Below the pieces are notes generated by a model. The model searched no databases. It was not told where the DNA came from and worked only from the letters and a program-made list of their open reading frames with translations. The translations under genes were made by a program, and so were the position numbers. Shown in pieces: positions 1-8,768 of a stretch of 64,000 nucleotides of DNA (the stretch's first letter is position 1; each line of letters opens with the position of its first letter). The stretch spans positions 682,001 through 746,000 of the forward strand of contig CAWDME010000012.1 of assembly GCA_963803335.1 (NCBI GenBank). Reading direction: 5' to 3'. Source of the DNA: DASSUW01 sp963803335 (lineage in GTDB: Bacteria > Actinomycetota > Thermoleophilia > Solirubrobacterales > Solirubrobacteraceae).

Positions 1-177
1 GGCGGGCCGGCGTTCTGGGACTCAGGGCTCCGCGAGAAAGATCGCAAGGGAAGTGGAGCCATGGGCTCAGACACTGACGGTCTGAGCGTGGCTGAGGCCA
101 GGACGGCAATGCGTACGCCGCGCCGGCGAGGACCCCGTTGGCGCGGCGTGCGCCCGCCTGCCCCGCCCATCTGCGGC
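1..177. other. left-edge region, no supported gene
   Basis: One forward frame is open from the edge and includes an ATG at 61. Its predicted product is Arg/Pro-rich without recognisable motifs, and it runs into the oppositely oriented response regulator. It could be the tail of a gene entering from the left, but nothing proves it. Confidence 0.3.
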
Positions 178-750
178 TCATCGGCCTTTGGGTGTGATCC
201 GCAGGATGAGCTGTTCCGCGCGTGCCATGACCTCGTCCACCGGTAGCCGCAGGCTCTCGGCGATCTCGGACACGGGGCGACGCGTGAGCAACTGGGCCGC
301 CAGCGCGACCTCGTCCTGCTCGAGCGACGCGCGGAGCCGCTCTCGGTCGTCCGGACGCAATGTCGGGATCGGCACGGGCTGCGTCGTGACATCCACGAGC
401 GTGTGGCAGAGCACCGCAGCGCTGGCGCGCTTCGACAGCAAGGCATCGGCGCCCGCGAGCATTGCGGGCGCGACAAGCGCTCGCTCGGCGAACTCCGAGT
501 ACAGCACCACTGCCGGCGCCGGCGCCGGCGGGCACCGCTTGATCCGATGGCAGAGCACTACGCCGCACTCGCCACGTAGCCGGTGATCGAGGAGCACGAC
601 GTCGGGATGCGCGCGATCGAGCAGCGGCCAGAGTTCCTTGGCCCCGGCGACCGACCCCACGACGTTGATGCCGTCTGCCGACTCGAGGACCGCCGCAACA
701 CCGCGTCGCATCGCCGGGTGGTCGTCCACGACAACCGTCCTGATCGTCAT
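178..750 (-). CDS. orphan response regulator
   Basis: A 190-residue response regulator. The receiver domain fills about residues 1-125: an acidic DDH patch after the first strand, phospho-acceptor Asp in VVLLDHRLRG near residue 54, and the conserved Ser and Lys positions in VLYSE and LLSKRAS. A short C-terminal helical part (about 130-190) reads like a helix-turn-helix of the sigma-region-4/LuxR kind, with PVSEIAESLRLPVDEVMARAE. It is therefore expected to bind DNA after phosphorylation. No histidine kinase lies beside it, so its partner is elsewhere or left of the window. It is transcribed away from the next gene, leaving about 140 bp of shared upstream DNA. Confidence 0.85.
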   Translation of the reverse strand: MTIRTVVVDDHPAMRRGVAAVLESADGINVVGSVAGAKELWPLLDRAHPDVVLLDHRLRGECGVVLCHRIKRCPPAPAPAVVLYSEFAERALVAPAMLAGADALLSKRASAAVLCHTLVDVTTQPVPIPTLRPDDRERLRASLEQDEVALAAQLLTRRPVSEIAESLRLPVDEVMARAEQLILRITPKGR

Positions 751-889
751 GCGAGCGCCCTAGCCCGCGATGCCGCGTCCGAACCGCGTCTCGTCAGCCG
801 TCGAACGGGTCTTTCAGCTTCGTTTAGCCGCCCGAGAAGGACCCTTCAGCTTTGTGGGCACGTCTGGTGGAAACGACCAGGGAGGAATC

Positions 890-1363
890 ATGGCCCCGTT
901 GATCGCAGACCCGGCGACCCCGCAGCGCGATGACGTTGTCGACGGCTTTCCCTCGCCACGCATGCCGCAGCGCGTGATGGTGCGCGCCTACCGCACGTAC
1001 GAAGCGGGCGCTCGGGCGATCGAGCGACTCGAGCATGAGTGCGGCATCTCGGCCGCGCGTGTCACGCTGGTCGCGCGCGGGCTCAGGCCATCTGTCGTGG
1101 ATGCCACCGAGTGCATCGCCGAGGGTGGCAGGCGTGGGTCGATCGTCGGGGCCGTGTGCGCGCTGGTACTAGTGCTCTCCGGCGTCGTGGCGGCCGATGG
1201 GGGCGTGGCCGTGCCGCTGCTGGCCGGCGTGTTGTTCGGGGCCCTCACAGGCGCTGCCGTGCGCGTCGTGGACCGCCGCGACTGCGGGGTCGCGGCGGCG
1301 CACTACGACGTGCTCGTCGACGAGGAGTTCGCGGCCGAGGCGCGGCGCGCGCTGACGGCGTGA
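890..1363 (+). CDS. small membrane protein, general-stress (YflT-like) type
   Basis: A 157-residue protein. The ATG at 890 was chosen over an earlier in-frame start at 770 because GGAGGAAT lies just before it. Residues about 25-60 (VMVRAYRTYEAGARAIERLEHECG...VTLVARG) resemble the fold that opens heat- or general-stress proteins of the YflT/17M type. Two hydrophobic helices follow (about 80-125). The end returns to a soluble stretch, HYDVLVDEEFAAEARRAL, that matches the second half of such domains. The layout of a soluble alpha/beta domain split by a membrane hairpin is common in actinobacterial stress proteins. Function is unknown; the family assignment is moderate. Confidence 0.7.
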   Translation: MAPLIADPATPQRDDVVDGFPSPRMPQRVMVRAYRTYEAGARAIERLEHECGISAARVTLVARGLRPSVVDATECIAEGGRRGSIVGAVCALVLVLSGVVAADGGVAVPLLAGVLFGALTGAAVRVVDRRDCGVAAAHYDVLVDEEFAAEARRALTA

Positions 1364-1438
1364 CGGCGACCGAGCGATCACTGTCCGACGGCTGACAGAC
1401 CTGGGCGTCTTCGGCGATTCGGTGCGCATGACACCACC

Positions 1439-1699
1439 ATGCGTGAACGAGAACCGGAACATCCCGCCATCCCAGAGCAGGTCGACCACGGCTTCGACGA
1501 GGGTGTCGGCCGGCGTCCCCGAGCGCCCAGGCAGCGGCGCGTCGGTCGCTTCAGTGAGGGCATCGAGCGCGACCGCGTTTCGCCGCTGCGGCGGGGACGC
1601 TTCAGCGACGGCGCCGAGCGCACGGAGGAGCTAGACCCCACCGAGCGCCGTTTCAGCGAAGGCGTCGAGCGCCACGACGATGACCACGAGGCGGCATAG
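1439..1699 (+). CDS. small acidic/basic repeat protein with RFSEGxER motifs
   Basis: An 86-residue, highly charged protein without membrane segments or cysteines. It carries four spaced copies of a short motif: GFDEGVGRR, RFSEGIERD, RFSDGAERT and RFSEGVERH, about 16-24 residues apart. The linkers are Arg- and Pro-rich. Repetition at the protein level with differing codons argues that the frame is translated and selected. No good ribosome binding site precedes the ATG. It is probably disordered. I do not recognise a named family, and the function is unknown. Confidence 0.55.
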   Translation: MREREPEHPAIPEQVDHGFDEGVGRRPRAPRQRRVGRFSEGIERDRVSPLRRGRFSDGAERTEELDPTERRFSEGVERHDDDHEAA

Positions 1700-1728
1700 G
1701 CCGAACACGGCCGTGCCGATCCTCGCCA

Positions 1729-2034
1729 GTGCGACCCCGCCCAGGTGCTGTCCTGGCACATCTCTTGCGGTTGCCGTCGGCCGTCTACCGGGCGGGCTTC
1801 GGCTGGGTCTTCGGTCACCGATTCTTGGCGCTTTCCCATCGCGGCCGTCGCAGCGGGCGGCGGTACACCACGGTGCTGGAAGTCGTGCAGTGGCGATCCG
1901 GGCTCAAGGAAGCCATCGTGGTCTCGGGCTTCGGTACAAGCGCCCAGTGGTATCGCAACGTGCAGGCCGGCGGCGCCGACGAGGTGACGATCGGCCGCCT
2001 CCATTTCCGGCCGAGCGTCCGCGTGCTCGAATGA
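1729..2034 (+). CDS. deazaflavin (F420)-dependent reductase-like protein, C-terminally short
   Basis: A 101-residue product starting at GTG. It resembles the Ddn-like split-barrel nitroreductase/quinone-reductase family that uses F420 or flavins: GHRFLALSHRGRRSGRRYTTVLEVV, then VVSGFG, QWYRNVQAGG and VTIGRLHFRP. Family members usually run to about 130-150 residues. This one stops at TGA right after the segment that leads into the last helix. The +1 frame stays open beyond the stop and merges into the next gene, so a frameshift may have removed the end. It could be a shortened active protein or a recent pseudogene. Confidence 0.6.
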   Translation: MRPRPGAVLAHLLRLPSAVYRAGFGWVFGHRFLALSHRGRRSGRRYTTVLEVVQWRSGLKEAIVVSGFGTSAQWYRNVQAGGADEVTIGRLHFRPSVRVLE

Positions 2035-2056
2035 GACCAGCGCGGCGTCCCCGGCG

Positions 2057-2494
2057 ATGAGAGCCCGAAGGATCGCCATCGATCGCGAGCGCACGTGGGT
2101 CCTGGTGTTCGAGCGGGGCGCCCAGGTCATGAGCGGCCTGTCGGCCTTTTCGAAGAAGGAACAGCTGAGCGCCGCGCGCATCCAGGGCATCGGTGCGCTG
2201 AGCGACGTGACGCTCGGCTATTTCGACTGGGAGACCAAGGAGTACGCGCGCGTCGAGATCGCCGAGCAGGTCGAGGTCCTCTCCCTGCTCGGCGACGTTG
2301 CGCAAGGCGAGCACGGGCCGGAGGTGCACGCGCACGTCGTCGTCGGCAAGCGAGACGGGAGCGCCCACGGCGGGCATCTTCTGGAAGCCCACGTGCGCCC
2401 GACGCTCGAGGTCGTGGTCACGGAAGCGCCCGCGGCGCTGCGCAAGCGCGTCGACCCGGTTTCCGGCCTCGCGCTCATCGACCCCGCTCGCTGA
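2057..2494 (+). CDS. PPC/DUF296-domain protein
   Basis: A 145-residue single-domain protein of the PPC (DUF296, PD1-like) family, whose bacterial members form trimers. Hallmarks are the early FERGAQVMSGLSAFSKKEQLSAARIQGIGALSDVTLGYFD segment (described here in parts) and the His-rich HAHVVVG...HGGHLLEAHVRPTLEVVV region that supplies the metal-binding histidines. In plants the domain sits in AT-hook proteins. In bacteria the role is unclear, and DNA binding should not be assumed. The start is 22 bases after the previous stop. It converges with the next gene, leaving 4 bases between stops. Confidence 0.85.
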   Translation: MRARRIAIDRERTWVLVFERGAQVMSGLSAFSKKEQLSAARIQGIGALSDVTLGYFDWETKEYARVEIAEQVEVLSLLGDVAQGEHGPEVHAHVVVGKRDGSAHGGHLLEAHVRPTLEVVVTEAPAALRKRVDPVSGLALIDPAR

Positions 2495-2498
2495 GCCG

Positions 2499-3518
2499 TC
2501 ACTTGATCAGAACGGGAGCCCCAGTCGGCACGAGCCGATAGACGCGCTTGACGGCTGGGATCGCCATACGGATGCATCCGTGCGAGGCGGCGCGGCCGAG
2601 CGACCACGTCGCGCTGGTGCCATGGATGCCCACGCCGTCGACGATCCCCAGCCAGCGCGCCTTGAGGGGGTTGTCCGGCGCACCGCCCTGCACCACCTCG
2701 TTGCGGTAGGCGCCCGCCCACGCCTGGTCCGGTGCGCTCCAGGCCGGGTTCTTCGCCTTGCTGGTGATCCTGAAGCGCCCGCGCGGCGTCTGGTGGCCCG
2801 GCATGCCGACCGCCACGCGGTAGCTCGCGACTCTCTGCCCACGCCGGAATATGCGCAGGCGGAATCCGCGCCGATGGATCGTCACGACGATCGGGTGCCG
2901 TCGCAGCACATCCGCCCGCGTGACATCGGGCGCCACGCGTCGCCGCTTAGCCCGCAAGAGCCGCGGCGCGTTCGGCCTCTCGAGGACGCGCACGAGGCGC
3001 GCGCGCAGCTTCCGGCGATCGATGTCATAGCCGATGCGTCCACGCCGGATCGCGAGCTTGCTCACCACGAACTGCAGCCGCGCGTTGCGGGGACGGCGCG
3101 CGACGACACGCGCCACCCGCGAAACGAAGCGAGCGAGCTTCTCGTCGCTGTACCGCACCCACGGCCGCACATTGACAGTGGCCGGATCGGCGGCCCTGTG
3201 CGCCGCTCGGTTCGCCCGCCGCGCCGAACGAAGCGCGTCGAAGCGGAGTCCGACCGAGTTCGCGGTGAGCGTCCGGACGCGACCCGCCACGCGCACGTGG
3301 ATCGGCGAACGCAGTCGCACCGCGAACCTCTTGTCGATGAGAGCCGCCGCCTCAGATAGGCGTCGGCCGCCGACATCCAGTCCGGCGACGCGCGCGCCCG
3401 CCGGGATCACAGGATCGTGCACCTCGGCGGCATCGCCGATTGCCGCGATCGACCCGGCGACGACGCCGGCGCCGATGGCGAACAATCCGAGCGTCAGGAC
3501 GGCCAGGGCAACGCGCAC
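2499..3518 (-). CDS. L,D-transpeptidase (YkuD) with N-terminal peptidoglycan-binding region
   Basis: A 339-residue envelope enzyme starting at GTG. It would cross-link peptidoglycan between diaminopimelate residues (3-3 links) or attach other groups. Residues about 5-30 form a membrane anchor or signal. Residues about 40-200 resemble the PG-binding/VanW-associated domain found before YkuD domains (VAGLDVGGRRLSEAAALID). The catalytic YkuD domain occupies about 215-339, with the diagnostic His in GIHGTSATWSLG near 298 and SHGCIRM near 312-318, holding the nucleophilic Cys. The gene is complete and stands alone. Confidence 0.93.
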   Translation of the reverse strand: MRVALAVLTLGLFAIGAGVVAGSIAAIGDAAEVHDPVIPAGARVAGLDVGGRRLSEAAALIDKRFAVRLRSPIHVRVAGRVRTLTANSVGLRFDALRSARRANRAAHRAADPATVNVRPWVRYSDEKLARFVSRVARVVARRPRNARLQFVVSKLAIRRGRIGYDIDRRKLRARLVRVLERPNAPRLLRAKRRRVAPDVTRADVLRRHPIVVTIHRRGFRLRIFRRGQRVASYRVAVGMPGHQTPRGRFRITSKAKNPAWSAPDQAWAGAYRNEVVQGGAPDNPLKARWLGIVDGVGIHGTSATWSLGRAASHGCIRMAIPAVKRVYRLVPTGAPVLIK

Positions 3519-3552
3519 GACGAATCCGGTGCCTCGAGCACTTCCTCGATCG

Positions 3553-4086
3553 TCAGCCCGAACACGGCTCGACGGCTGGCTGGGGGGATTCCTCCGGCAG
3601 CCGCGGCGACTCGCTGCCGCACGCGATGAGGCGCTCGATGAGCCCGTGCGCGGCTTCCGCCGCGCCCGGCTCGCCCTTCATGACGGTGTAGGCCGCGAAG
3701 CGCCCGGCGACGACGGCCGCCGGATCGAGGTCGACCTCGGGCGACGGAACATGCGGATGGGCCCGGATGCCGCGTCGACGGCGGTCCTTCGCCTGCTGCC
3801 TGACCCACTGCGCGCAGATGCGCGAGCGCCGTGCGGCGACGGCGGGCGTCGCGCGCGTCCCGACGGAGGCGGACGCGAACGGGTAGAGCTGCTGGCGACG
3901 CTCGTCGTCCACCCGATCGTTGTAGGTGCGCAGCACGGTGGCGATCACCGGGCACACCGAACGCGGCTGGTCGGAGAACGGCTCACCGGCCAGCAGCGAC
4001 GCCAGCTCCATGACGCAGACGCCCTGCGCGGGATGCGAATGACGGCCCTTGGCCAGTCTCACGGTCTGGTGCGTCGGCTCATTCAT
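3553..4086 (-). CDS. conserved actinobacterial hypothetical protein
   Basis: A 177-residue soluble protein of unknown function. AGGAGGGG lies just upstream of the ATG, so the start is firm. Visible features are an N-terminal KGRHSHPAQGVCVMELASLLAGEPFSD-type block (quoted in part: HSHPAQGVCVMELASLL) that I recall as conserved in actinobacterial hypothetical proteins, then a helical Arg-rich middle (RRSRICAQWVRQQAKDRRRR). The C-terminal part, AAYTVMKGEPGAAEAAHGLIERLIACG, is helical. There are no membrane segments or catalytic motifs that I can name. Confidence 0.7.
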   Translation of the reverse strand: MNEPTHQTVRLAKGRHSHPAQGVCVMELASLLAGEPFSDQPRSVCPVIATVLRTYNDRVDDERRQQLYPFASASVGTRATPAVAARRSRICAQWVRQQAKDRRRRGIRAHPHVPSPEVDLDPAAVVAGRFAAYTVMKGEPGAAEAAHGLIERLIACGSESPRLPEESPQPAVEPCSG

Positions 4087-4155
4087 AACCCCTCCTGATC
4101 GACGGTCGCGATGCGCTTCCGCTGCCCGCGACGAAGCCGTCGCCCCGCGCCCGCG

Positions 4156-4448
4156 TCATCGCGATGACGAGGCGCGGGCCGCGGGATGCCAGTGGCGTCG
4201 CAGCAGCCCTTGCTCGACGATCAACCCGTCGGCGAACAGCGTCATGAGCAGGACGAGCTCGACGAGCAGGACGAGGCCGTGATCGCCCACCTCAGGCTCC
4301 AGGACGCCGGTGACGCCGAGCGCGGCCCCGGCGGCGACCGCGAGCACGGCAGTCGAGAGCACCGTCCGTCGGGTGATCCGGAAAGGGCGGAAGCACCGAG
4401 GAGGAGGCGTCCGAGCACCGCAAGGGCATCGCTGAATCCGATGCTCAT
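4156..4448 (-). pseudogene. decayed N-terminus of a cation/proton antiporter (CPA1-like)
   Basis: Two leftward frames together give the start of a sodium/proton antiporter. From an ATG at 4448 the product reads MSIGFSDALAVLGRLLLGASALSG. After a frameshift near 4376-4384 it continues as TRRTVLSTAVLAVAAGAALG, then DHGLVLLVELVLLMTLFADG and LLRRHWHPAARA, which are typical early helices of CPA1 antiporters. It then ends at a stop at 4156, after only about 90 residues of an expected 400 or more. The remaining ten or so helices are absent. This is inferred to be a deletion remnant. Confidence 0.65.
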
Positions 4449-4548
4449 GCTCTCCGTCGCCTACCACGCCTCTCGCGAGCGAGCCGGCGCAGCGTCCGAC
4501 GAATGACGAGGACCGGGCATCGCGGTCACGCAGGGGTAGCCGCCGCGT

Positions 4549-5655
4549 GTGTCCCGCCGCCTCGTCCCCGTGATCGTCTGCCTCGCGCTCGCAGTCTCGG
4601 GCGGCGCGTTCGTGGCCGGGTGCGGCGGCGACGCGACCCCGGCCGCCGCCGCGAACCTCTCGAAAGGTAACCGGATCAACGAGCTCTACCGGCGCCTGTC
4701 GCCCGGCGTGGTGTTCATCCAAGCGCAGATCGTCCGCGTCCAGCAGTCACCCTTCGGCTCGCAGCGACGGCGTGGCGTCGCCACCGGGTCCGGGTTCCTG
4801 TACGACGACGATGGCCACATCATCACCAACGCCCACGTCGTCGAGAACGCGAGCGAGGTCGCGCTTCGGCTCGACGGCGACAAGCTGATACCGGCGAAGG
4901 TCGTCGGCGCCGACCTCTCGACCGATCTGGCCGTGCTGAAGGTCGATCCCGGTGAGCTACACGCGCAGCCCCTCACGCTTGGGTCGTCCGACGATGTAAA
5001 GGTCGGCGATCCGGTCCTGGCGATCGGCAATCCGTTCGGTCTCGAGGACACGGTGACGGATGGGATCGTCTCGGCCCGGCACCGGCGGATCACGGCGCCT
5101 AACGGATACGCGATCGACAACGTCATCCAGACCGACGCCGCAGTCAATCCAGGCAACTCGGGCGGTCCGCTGGTCGACGCCGGCGGCGATGTCATCGGCG
5201 TGAACTCGCAGATCGCCACGGGCGGGCAGACGAAGGCGTTCGCCGGCATCGCGTTCGCGATCCCGGTGGACACGGTGAAACAGATCGTGCCCGACCTCGT
5301 CGACGACGGCCACGTGACGCGCCCCTACCTCGGCGTCAGCGCCGTGGATGTCACGCCGTCGATCGCCGAGCAGCTCCAGCTCGGCATCGACCACGGCGCC
5401 TACGTCGTCGCGGTTGCCGATGGCAGCCCCGCGGCCGCCGCCGGCCTGCGCGGCGCCCGGGGCGCCGGCGGCGCCCTGCTGGGCGGCGGCGACGTGATCG
5501 TCCGCGTCGGTGACACGCAGGTCGCGTCGGCCGACGACATCGCCCGGGCGGTCTTGGATCACCAGATCGGCGACACGGTGCCGATCGAGTTCGAGCGAGA
5601 CGGCAGGCGTCGGACCGCCACCGTCGATCTCGCCACACGGCCCGGGTCGTCATAG
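4549..5655 (+). CDS. HtrA/DegP-like serine protease with PDZ domain, lipoprotein
   Basis: A 368-residue exported protease of the trypsin-like HtrA family, starting at GTG. The signal peptide ends in a lipobox (FVAGC, Cys25), so it is probably lipid-anchored outside the membrane. The protease domain covers about 45-255 with the triad His96 (TNAHVV), Asp126 (STDLAVLKV) and Ser204 (GNSGGPL). One PDZ domain follows (about 265-355; PYLGVSAVDV...GAYVVAVADGSPAAAAGL). The expected role is cleaving or holding misfolded envelope proteins. Two rightward genes follow closely, 12 bp after the stop and then by overlap, so they are probably cotranscribed. Confidence 0.93.
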   Translation: MSRRLVPVIVCLALAVSGGAFVAGCGGDATPAAAANLSKGNRINELYRRLSPGVVFIQAQIVRVQQSPFGSQRRRGVATGSGFLYDDDGHIITNAHVVENASEVALRLDGDKLIPAKVVGADLSTDLAVLKVDPGELHAQPLTLGSSDDVKVGDPVLAIGNPFGLEDTVTDGIVSARHRRITAPNGYAIDNVIQTDAAVNPGNSGGPLVDAGGDVIGVNSQIATGGQTKAFAGIAFAIPVDTVKQIVPDLVDDGHVTRPYLGVSAVDVTPSIAEQLQLGIDHGAYVVAVADGSPAAAAGLRGARGAGGALLGGGDVIVRVGDTQVASADDIARAVLDHQIGDTVPIEFERDGRRRTATVDLATRPGSS

Positions 5656-5667
5656 GCAGCCTCGGCG

Positions 5668-6273
5668 ATGGGCCGATCGCGGGGTCTGGCACCTGTGATG
5701 CAGCTGGCGCTCGACGCGGCGCTGGCGCTGTGGACGATCACGTGGGTGTGGATGGGCTTCGCCGTCGCGCATGAGGTTCGCGGCATCGCAGACCTCAGTG
5801 ACACGGTCGGATCGGTCGGCCGGGCCGTCAACAGCGTCGGCGACACGCTGCGTGACCTTCCGCTTGTCGGCGACCAGATCTCCGGGCCGGCGGACCAGCT
5901 CGATCAGGCAGGCCGAGAGGCCGTCGCGTCCGCACAAAGCGCTCGGTCCAGCGCCCGCAACGTCGGCACGCTGCTCGGTGTCTCGATCGCCCTCATCCCG
6001 ACGCTGCCGTTGATCGCGCTGTACCTGCCCAGCCGCGTGGCCGCGACGCGGGAACGACGAAGCCTGCGCCGCGCACTTGCCGGCGAGCGCACCGACGGGC
6101 TCGACGAGCTGCTCGCCCGCCGCGCCATCGTGCACCTGCCATACGAGCGCCTCCGCCGTGTCAGCCGCGAGCCGCTCGCCGATCTGCGCGCGGGCCGCTA
6201 CTCGGCCCTCGCCGACGCCGAGCTCGAATGGTTCGGCCTCGGGACACCGCGCCGACCGCGCGGGCGCCGATGA
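5668..6273 (+). CDS. two-helix membrane protein of unknown function
   Basis: A 201-residue protein with a transmembrane helix near residues 10-35 and another near 95-120. Between them lies an approximately 60-residue extracytoplasmic loop of amphipathic helix (DTVGSVGRAVNSVGDTLRDL...ADQLDQAGREAV). The C-terminal 80 residues are basic and probably cytoplasmic. The loop resembles coiled-coil stalks, but no family is recognised. It begins 12 bp after the protease gene and overlaps the exporter gene by ATGA, so it may assist one of them. Confidence 0.75.
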   Translation: MGRSRGLAPVMQLALDAALALWTITWVWMGFAVAHEVRGIADLSDTVGSVGRAVNSVGDTLRDLPLVGDQISGPADQLDQAGREAVASAQSARSSARNVGTLLGVSIALIPTLPLIALYLPSRVAATRERRSLRRALAGERTDGLDELLARRAIVHLPYERLRRVSREPLADLRAGRYSALADAELEWFGLGTPRRPRGRR

Positions 6274-8597
6274 ACCGCGTCGGCCGTCTCGTCGTTGTCC
6301 TGCGCTGGCCGATCGTGGCGGCCTGGGTCGCCGTCGCGGTCGTGACGACCATGGTGCTGCCGAGCATTGAAGAGTCCCAGAACGGGGCGCTCGGCGACCT
6401 CGTGCCAAACGACGCGGCGGCCATCGATGCCGAACTGCGCTCGGCCGAGCTCTTCGGCTTCCCGCTGCTGAGCCGCACGATCGTCGTGCAGCGCGATCCT
6501 TCGGGCCTACCGCCGGCCGCTCAGGTTGCAACTGTCGATCGCGCCGTGGCGCTGAACCGCGACGCCGTGCCGAGCCTCGAACGCATCGGCGGTGCGATCC
6601 CGGTGCTCAACACCGTCTCGATCCCGCCGTTCACGCGCGAGCACGACACCACTGCCGTCACCTACCTGTTCTACGAAACCAACGTAGGCGCCGAGGAGCG
6701 TGTCGCGCTCGCCTCACGCGTCGCGGGCCGCGCCGCGCAGCTCGCGCCCGGATCTTTCGCGGGCGTGACGGGAGCCGTGTCGGCACGTGAGGAGCAGTCG
6801 CGCATCATCGCCGACCGTCTGCCGCTGGTGGAGCTCTGCACGGTGCTGCTCGTTCTGATTGCGGTCGGGCTGCACTACCGGGCCTTCCTCGCTCCGTTGG
6901 TGACGCTCGGTGCGATCGCCGTCACGTACGTGATCACGGTGCGCGCGGTCGCGTGGATCGGCGAGCGCGCCGGCGTGGCGGTGCCCAGCGAGGTCCAGCC
7001 CGTGATCGTCGTGCTCTTGTTCGGCATCCTCACCGACTACGCGGTCTTCTACCTCTCGCGCTTCCGGCTGCGCCTGGCCCAGGGCGCACCGGCACGGGTC
7101 GCGGCGGAGCGCGCCGCGAGTGAGCTGCTGCCGACGATCGTCGCCGCCGGCGTCACCGTGGCCGCCGGCAGCGCGGCGCTGATTGTGGCGCAGCTCGGCT
7201 TCTTCCAGACGTTCGGGCCCGGCGTCGCGCTCGGCGTCCTGGTCGCGCTCGCCGTCGCCGTCACCTTCATCCCGGCGCAGCTGGCCATCCTCGGCGACAA
7301 GGTGTTCTGGCCCTCCCGCCCGGGCCGGGAGGTTCCCGTCGAGCGCGGCGCCGAGGAGACCGATCGGGAAACCGCGGATCGCCCCGTCCGCTCCCGGGCC
7401 TCGCGCGCGGCGAGCCGACATCCGTTGCGCACGGCCGTCGTCTGCGTCGCAATCCTCGGCGCTATGGCCTCGGGACTCAGTCACATCGACGTCGGGCAGA
7501 CCCTGATCCGCGGACTGCCGCGGTCGAACGAGGCACATGAGGCCTACCGGCAGGCGGCACAGGGCTTCGCGCCCGGGGTGCTGTCACCGACGACGGTGCT
7601 CGTCGAGGCCACCGACATCACGAGCCGACGGCCCCAGCTGCGCCGCCTGCAGCACGAGATCGAACGGCTGCCCGGCGTGGCGCTCGTCGTCGGGCCGGCG
7701 CAGCAGAGGCTGGGCACGGACCTGGGAGCGGTCTACGCACGCAGCGCCGACGCGGTCCGGTATCTCATCGTCTTCGACGCGGACCCGCTAGGAGCGACCG
7801 GCATCGCGCGCCTGCGCACGCTGCGCGCCCGGCTTCCCGCACTCAAGACCCTCGCGGGTCTGGGCGACGCACGTACCAGCATCGCCGGTGATACCGCGTT
7901 GGCTGAGGAGACCGTGCGCTTGACGCGTGCGGACCTCGGCCGCGTTGCCCCGGCGGCGCTGATCGCCATCTTCCTGGTTCTCGTCGTGTTCCTGCGCGCG
8001 CTCGTAGCGCCGCTCTACCTCGTCATCTGCAGCGTCCTCGCGCTCGCTGCCTCGATCGGCGCCACGGTTTACGTCTTCCAGGATCTCCTCGGCTACGGCG
8101 AGCTCACCTACTACGTGCCGTTCGTCGCCGCGGTCATGCTGGCGTCCCTCGGATCCGACTACAACGTGTTCCTCACCGGACGCATCTGGCAGGAGGCGCG
8201 CGTCCGGCCGTTGCGGGACGCCGTAGCCGTCGGCGGCGCGCGCGCGGCGTCGGCGATAACGGTCGCCGGAATCGTGCTGGCGCTGAGCTTCGGACTGCTC
8301 GCGCTGGTGCCGATCCGCCCGTTCCGCGAGCTCGCGTTCATGATGGGCGGCGGCCTGATCATCGATGCGTTCCTGGTCCGCACCCTGCTCGTGCCGGCGA
8401 TCATCGCGCTCGTCGGCGAGCTCGGCGGCTGGCCGGGCGGGCACTTGCGCACGAGGATCACGCCCGCGCCCGCGGCGGCGCCGGCCGCAAGAGTCACCAC
8501 CCCTCCTGCGACCAACGGCAGACGGGTGGCCGGTGCCGTGGTGATCATCGGTTTCCTCGCCGGGGCGATCAGCGCCCTTGGCAGGCGCCGATCGTGA
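6270..8597 (+). CDS. MMPL/RND-family transporter
   Basis: A 775-residue membrane protein. The ATG at 6270 overlaps the preceding stop (ATGA) and fits the family start MNRVGRLVVVLRWPIVAAWV; an in-frame start at 6228 would add 14 residues. It has the two-fold MMPL pattern: one helix, a large external domain, five or so helices, then the same again after about residue 390. Signatures include FGILTDYAVFYLSRFR in the first half and LGSDYNVFLTGRIWQEA in the second, the acidic residues thought to relay protons. Such proteins export lipids or drugs in actinobacteria; the substrate cannot be read from sequence. Confidence 0.92.
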   Translation: MNRVGRLVVVLRWPIVAAWVAVAVVTTMVLPSIEESQNGALGDLVPNDAAAIDAELRSAELFGFPLLSRTIVVQRDPSGLPPAAQVATVDRAVALNRDAVPSLERIGGAIPVLNTVSIPPFTREHDTTAVTYLFYETNVGAEERVALASRVAGRAAQLAPGSFAGVTGAVSAREEQSRIIADRLPLVELCTVLLVLIAVGLHYRAFLAPLVTLGAIAVTYVITVRAVAWIGERAGVAVPSEVQPVIVVLLFGILTDYAVFYLSRFRLRLAQGAPARVAAERAASELLPTIVAAGVTVAAGSAALIVAQLGFFQTFGPGVALGVLVALAVAVTFIPAQLAILGDKVFWPSRPGREVPVERGAEETDRETADRPVRSRASRAASRHPLRTAVVCVAILGAMASGLSHIDVGQTLIRGLPRSNEAHEAYRQAAQGFAPGVLSPTTVLVEATDITSRRPQLRRLQHEIERLPGVALVVGPAQQRLGTDLGAVYARSADAVRYLIVFDADPLGATGIARLRTLRARLPALKTLAGLGDARTSIAGDTALAEETVRLTRADLGRVAPAALIAIFLVLVVFLRALVAPLYLVICSVLALAASIGATVYVFQDLLGYGELTYYVPFVAAVMLASLGSDYNVFLTGRIWQEARVRPLRDAVAVGGARAASAITVAGIVLALSFGLLALVPIRPFRELAFMMGGGLIIDAFLVRTLLVPAIIALVGELGGWPGGHLRTRITPAPAAAPAARVTTPPATNGRRVAGAVVIIGFLAGAISALGRRRS

Positions 8598-8768
8598 GCG
8601 GGCCGAACGCATGGTGGCCGGACCCCGCCTGCATGGTGGGCGCACGCCATGGAAGGTCGACGTGTCTCCGCTCAGACTGTTTGCATCGTGCGAGAAACCT
8701 CTGGGCAGGCATCGACGATCCATCGATCAGAGCATCACGCCGTCGGCGAGTGCCGCGAGCAGCGACGC

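Noticed and set aside
820..850. SigB/F-like promoter (GTTT ... GGGTA) ahead of the stress-type gene
   Set aside because: GTTT is present, but no acceptable GGGTAT-like -10 lies at the right distance.
8675..8710. SigB/F-like promoter ahead of the sigma factor gene
   Set aside because: GTTT and GGGCAG are about 20 bases apart, too far, and the -10 is poor.
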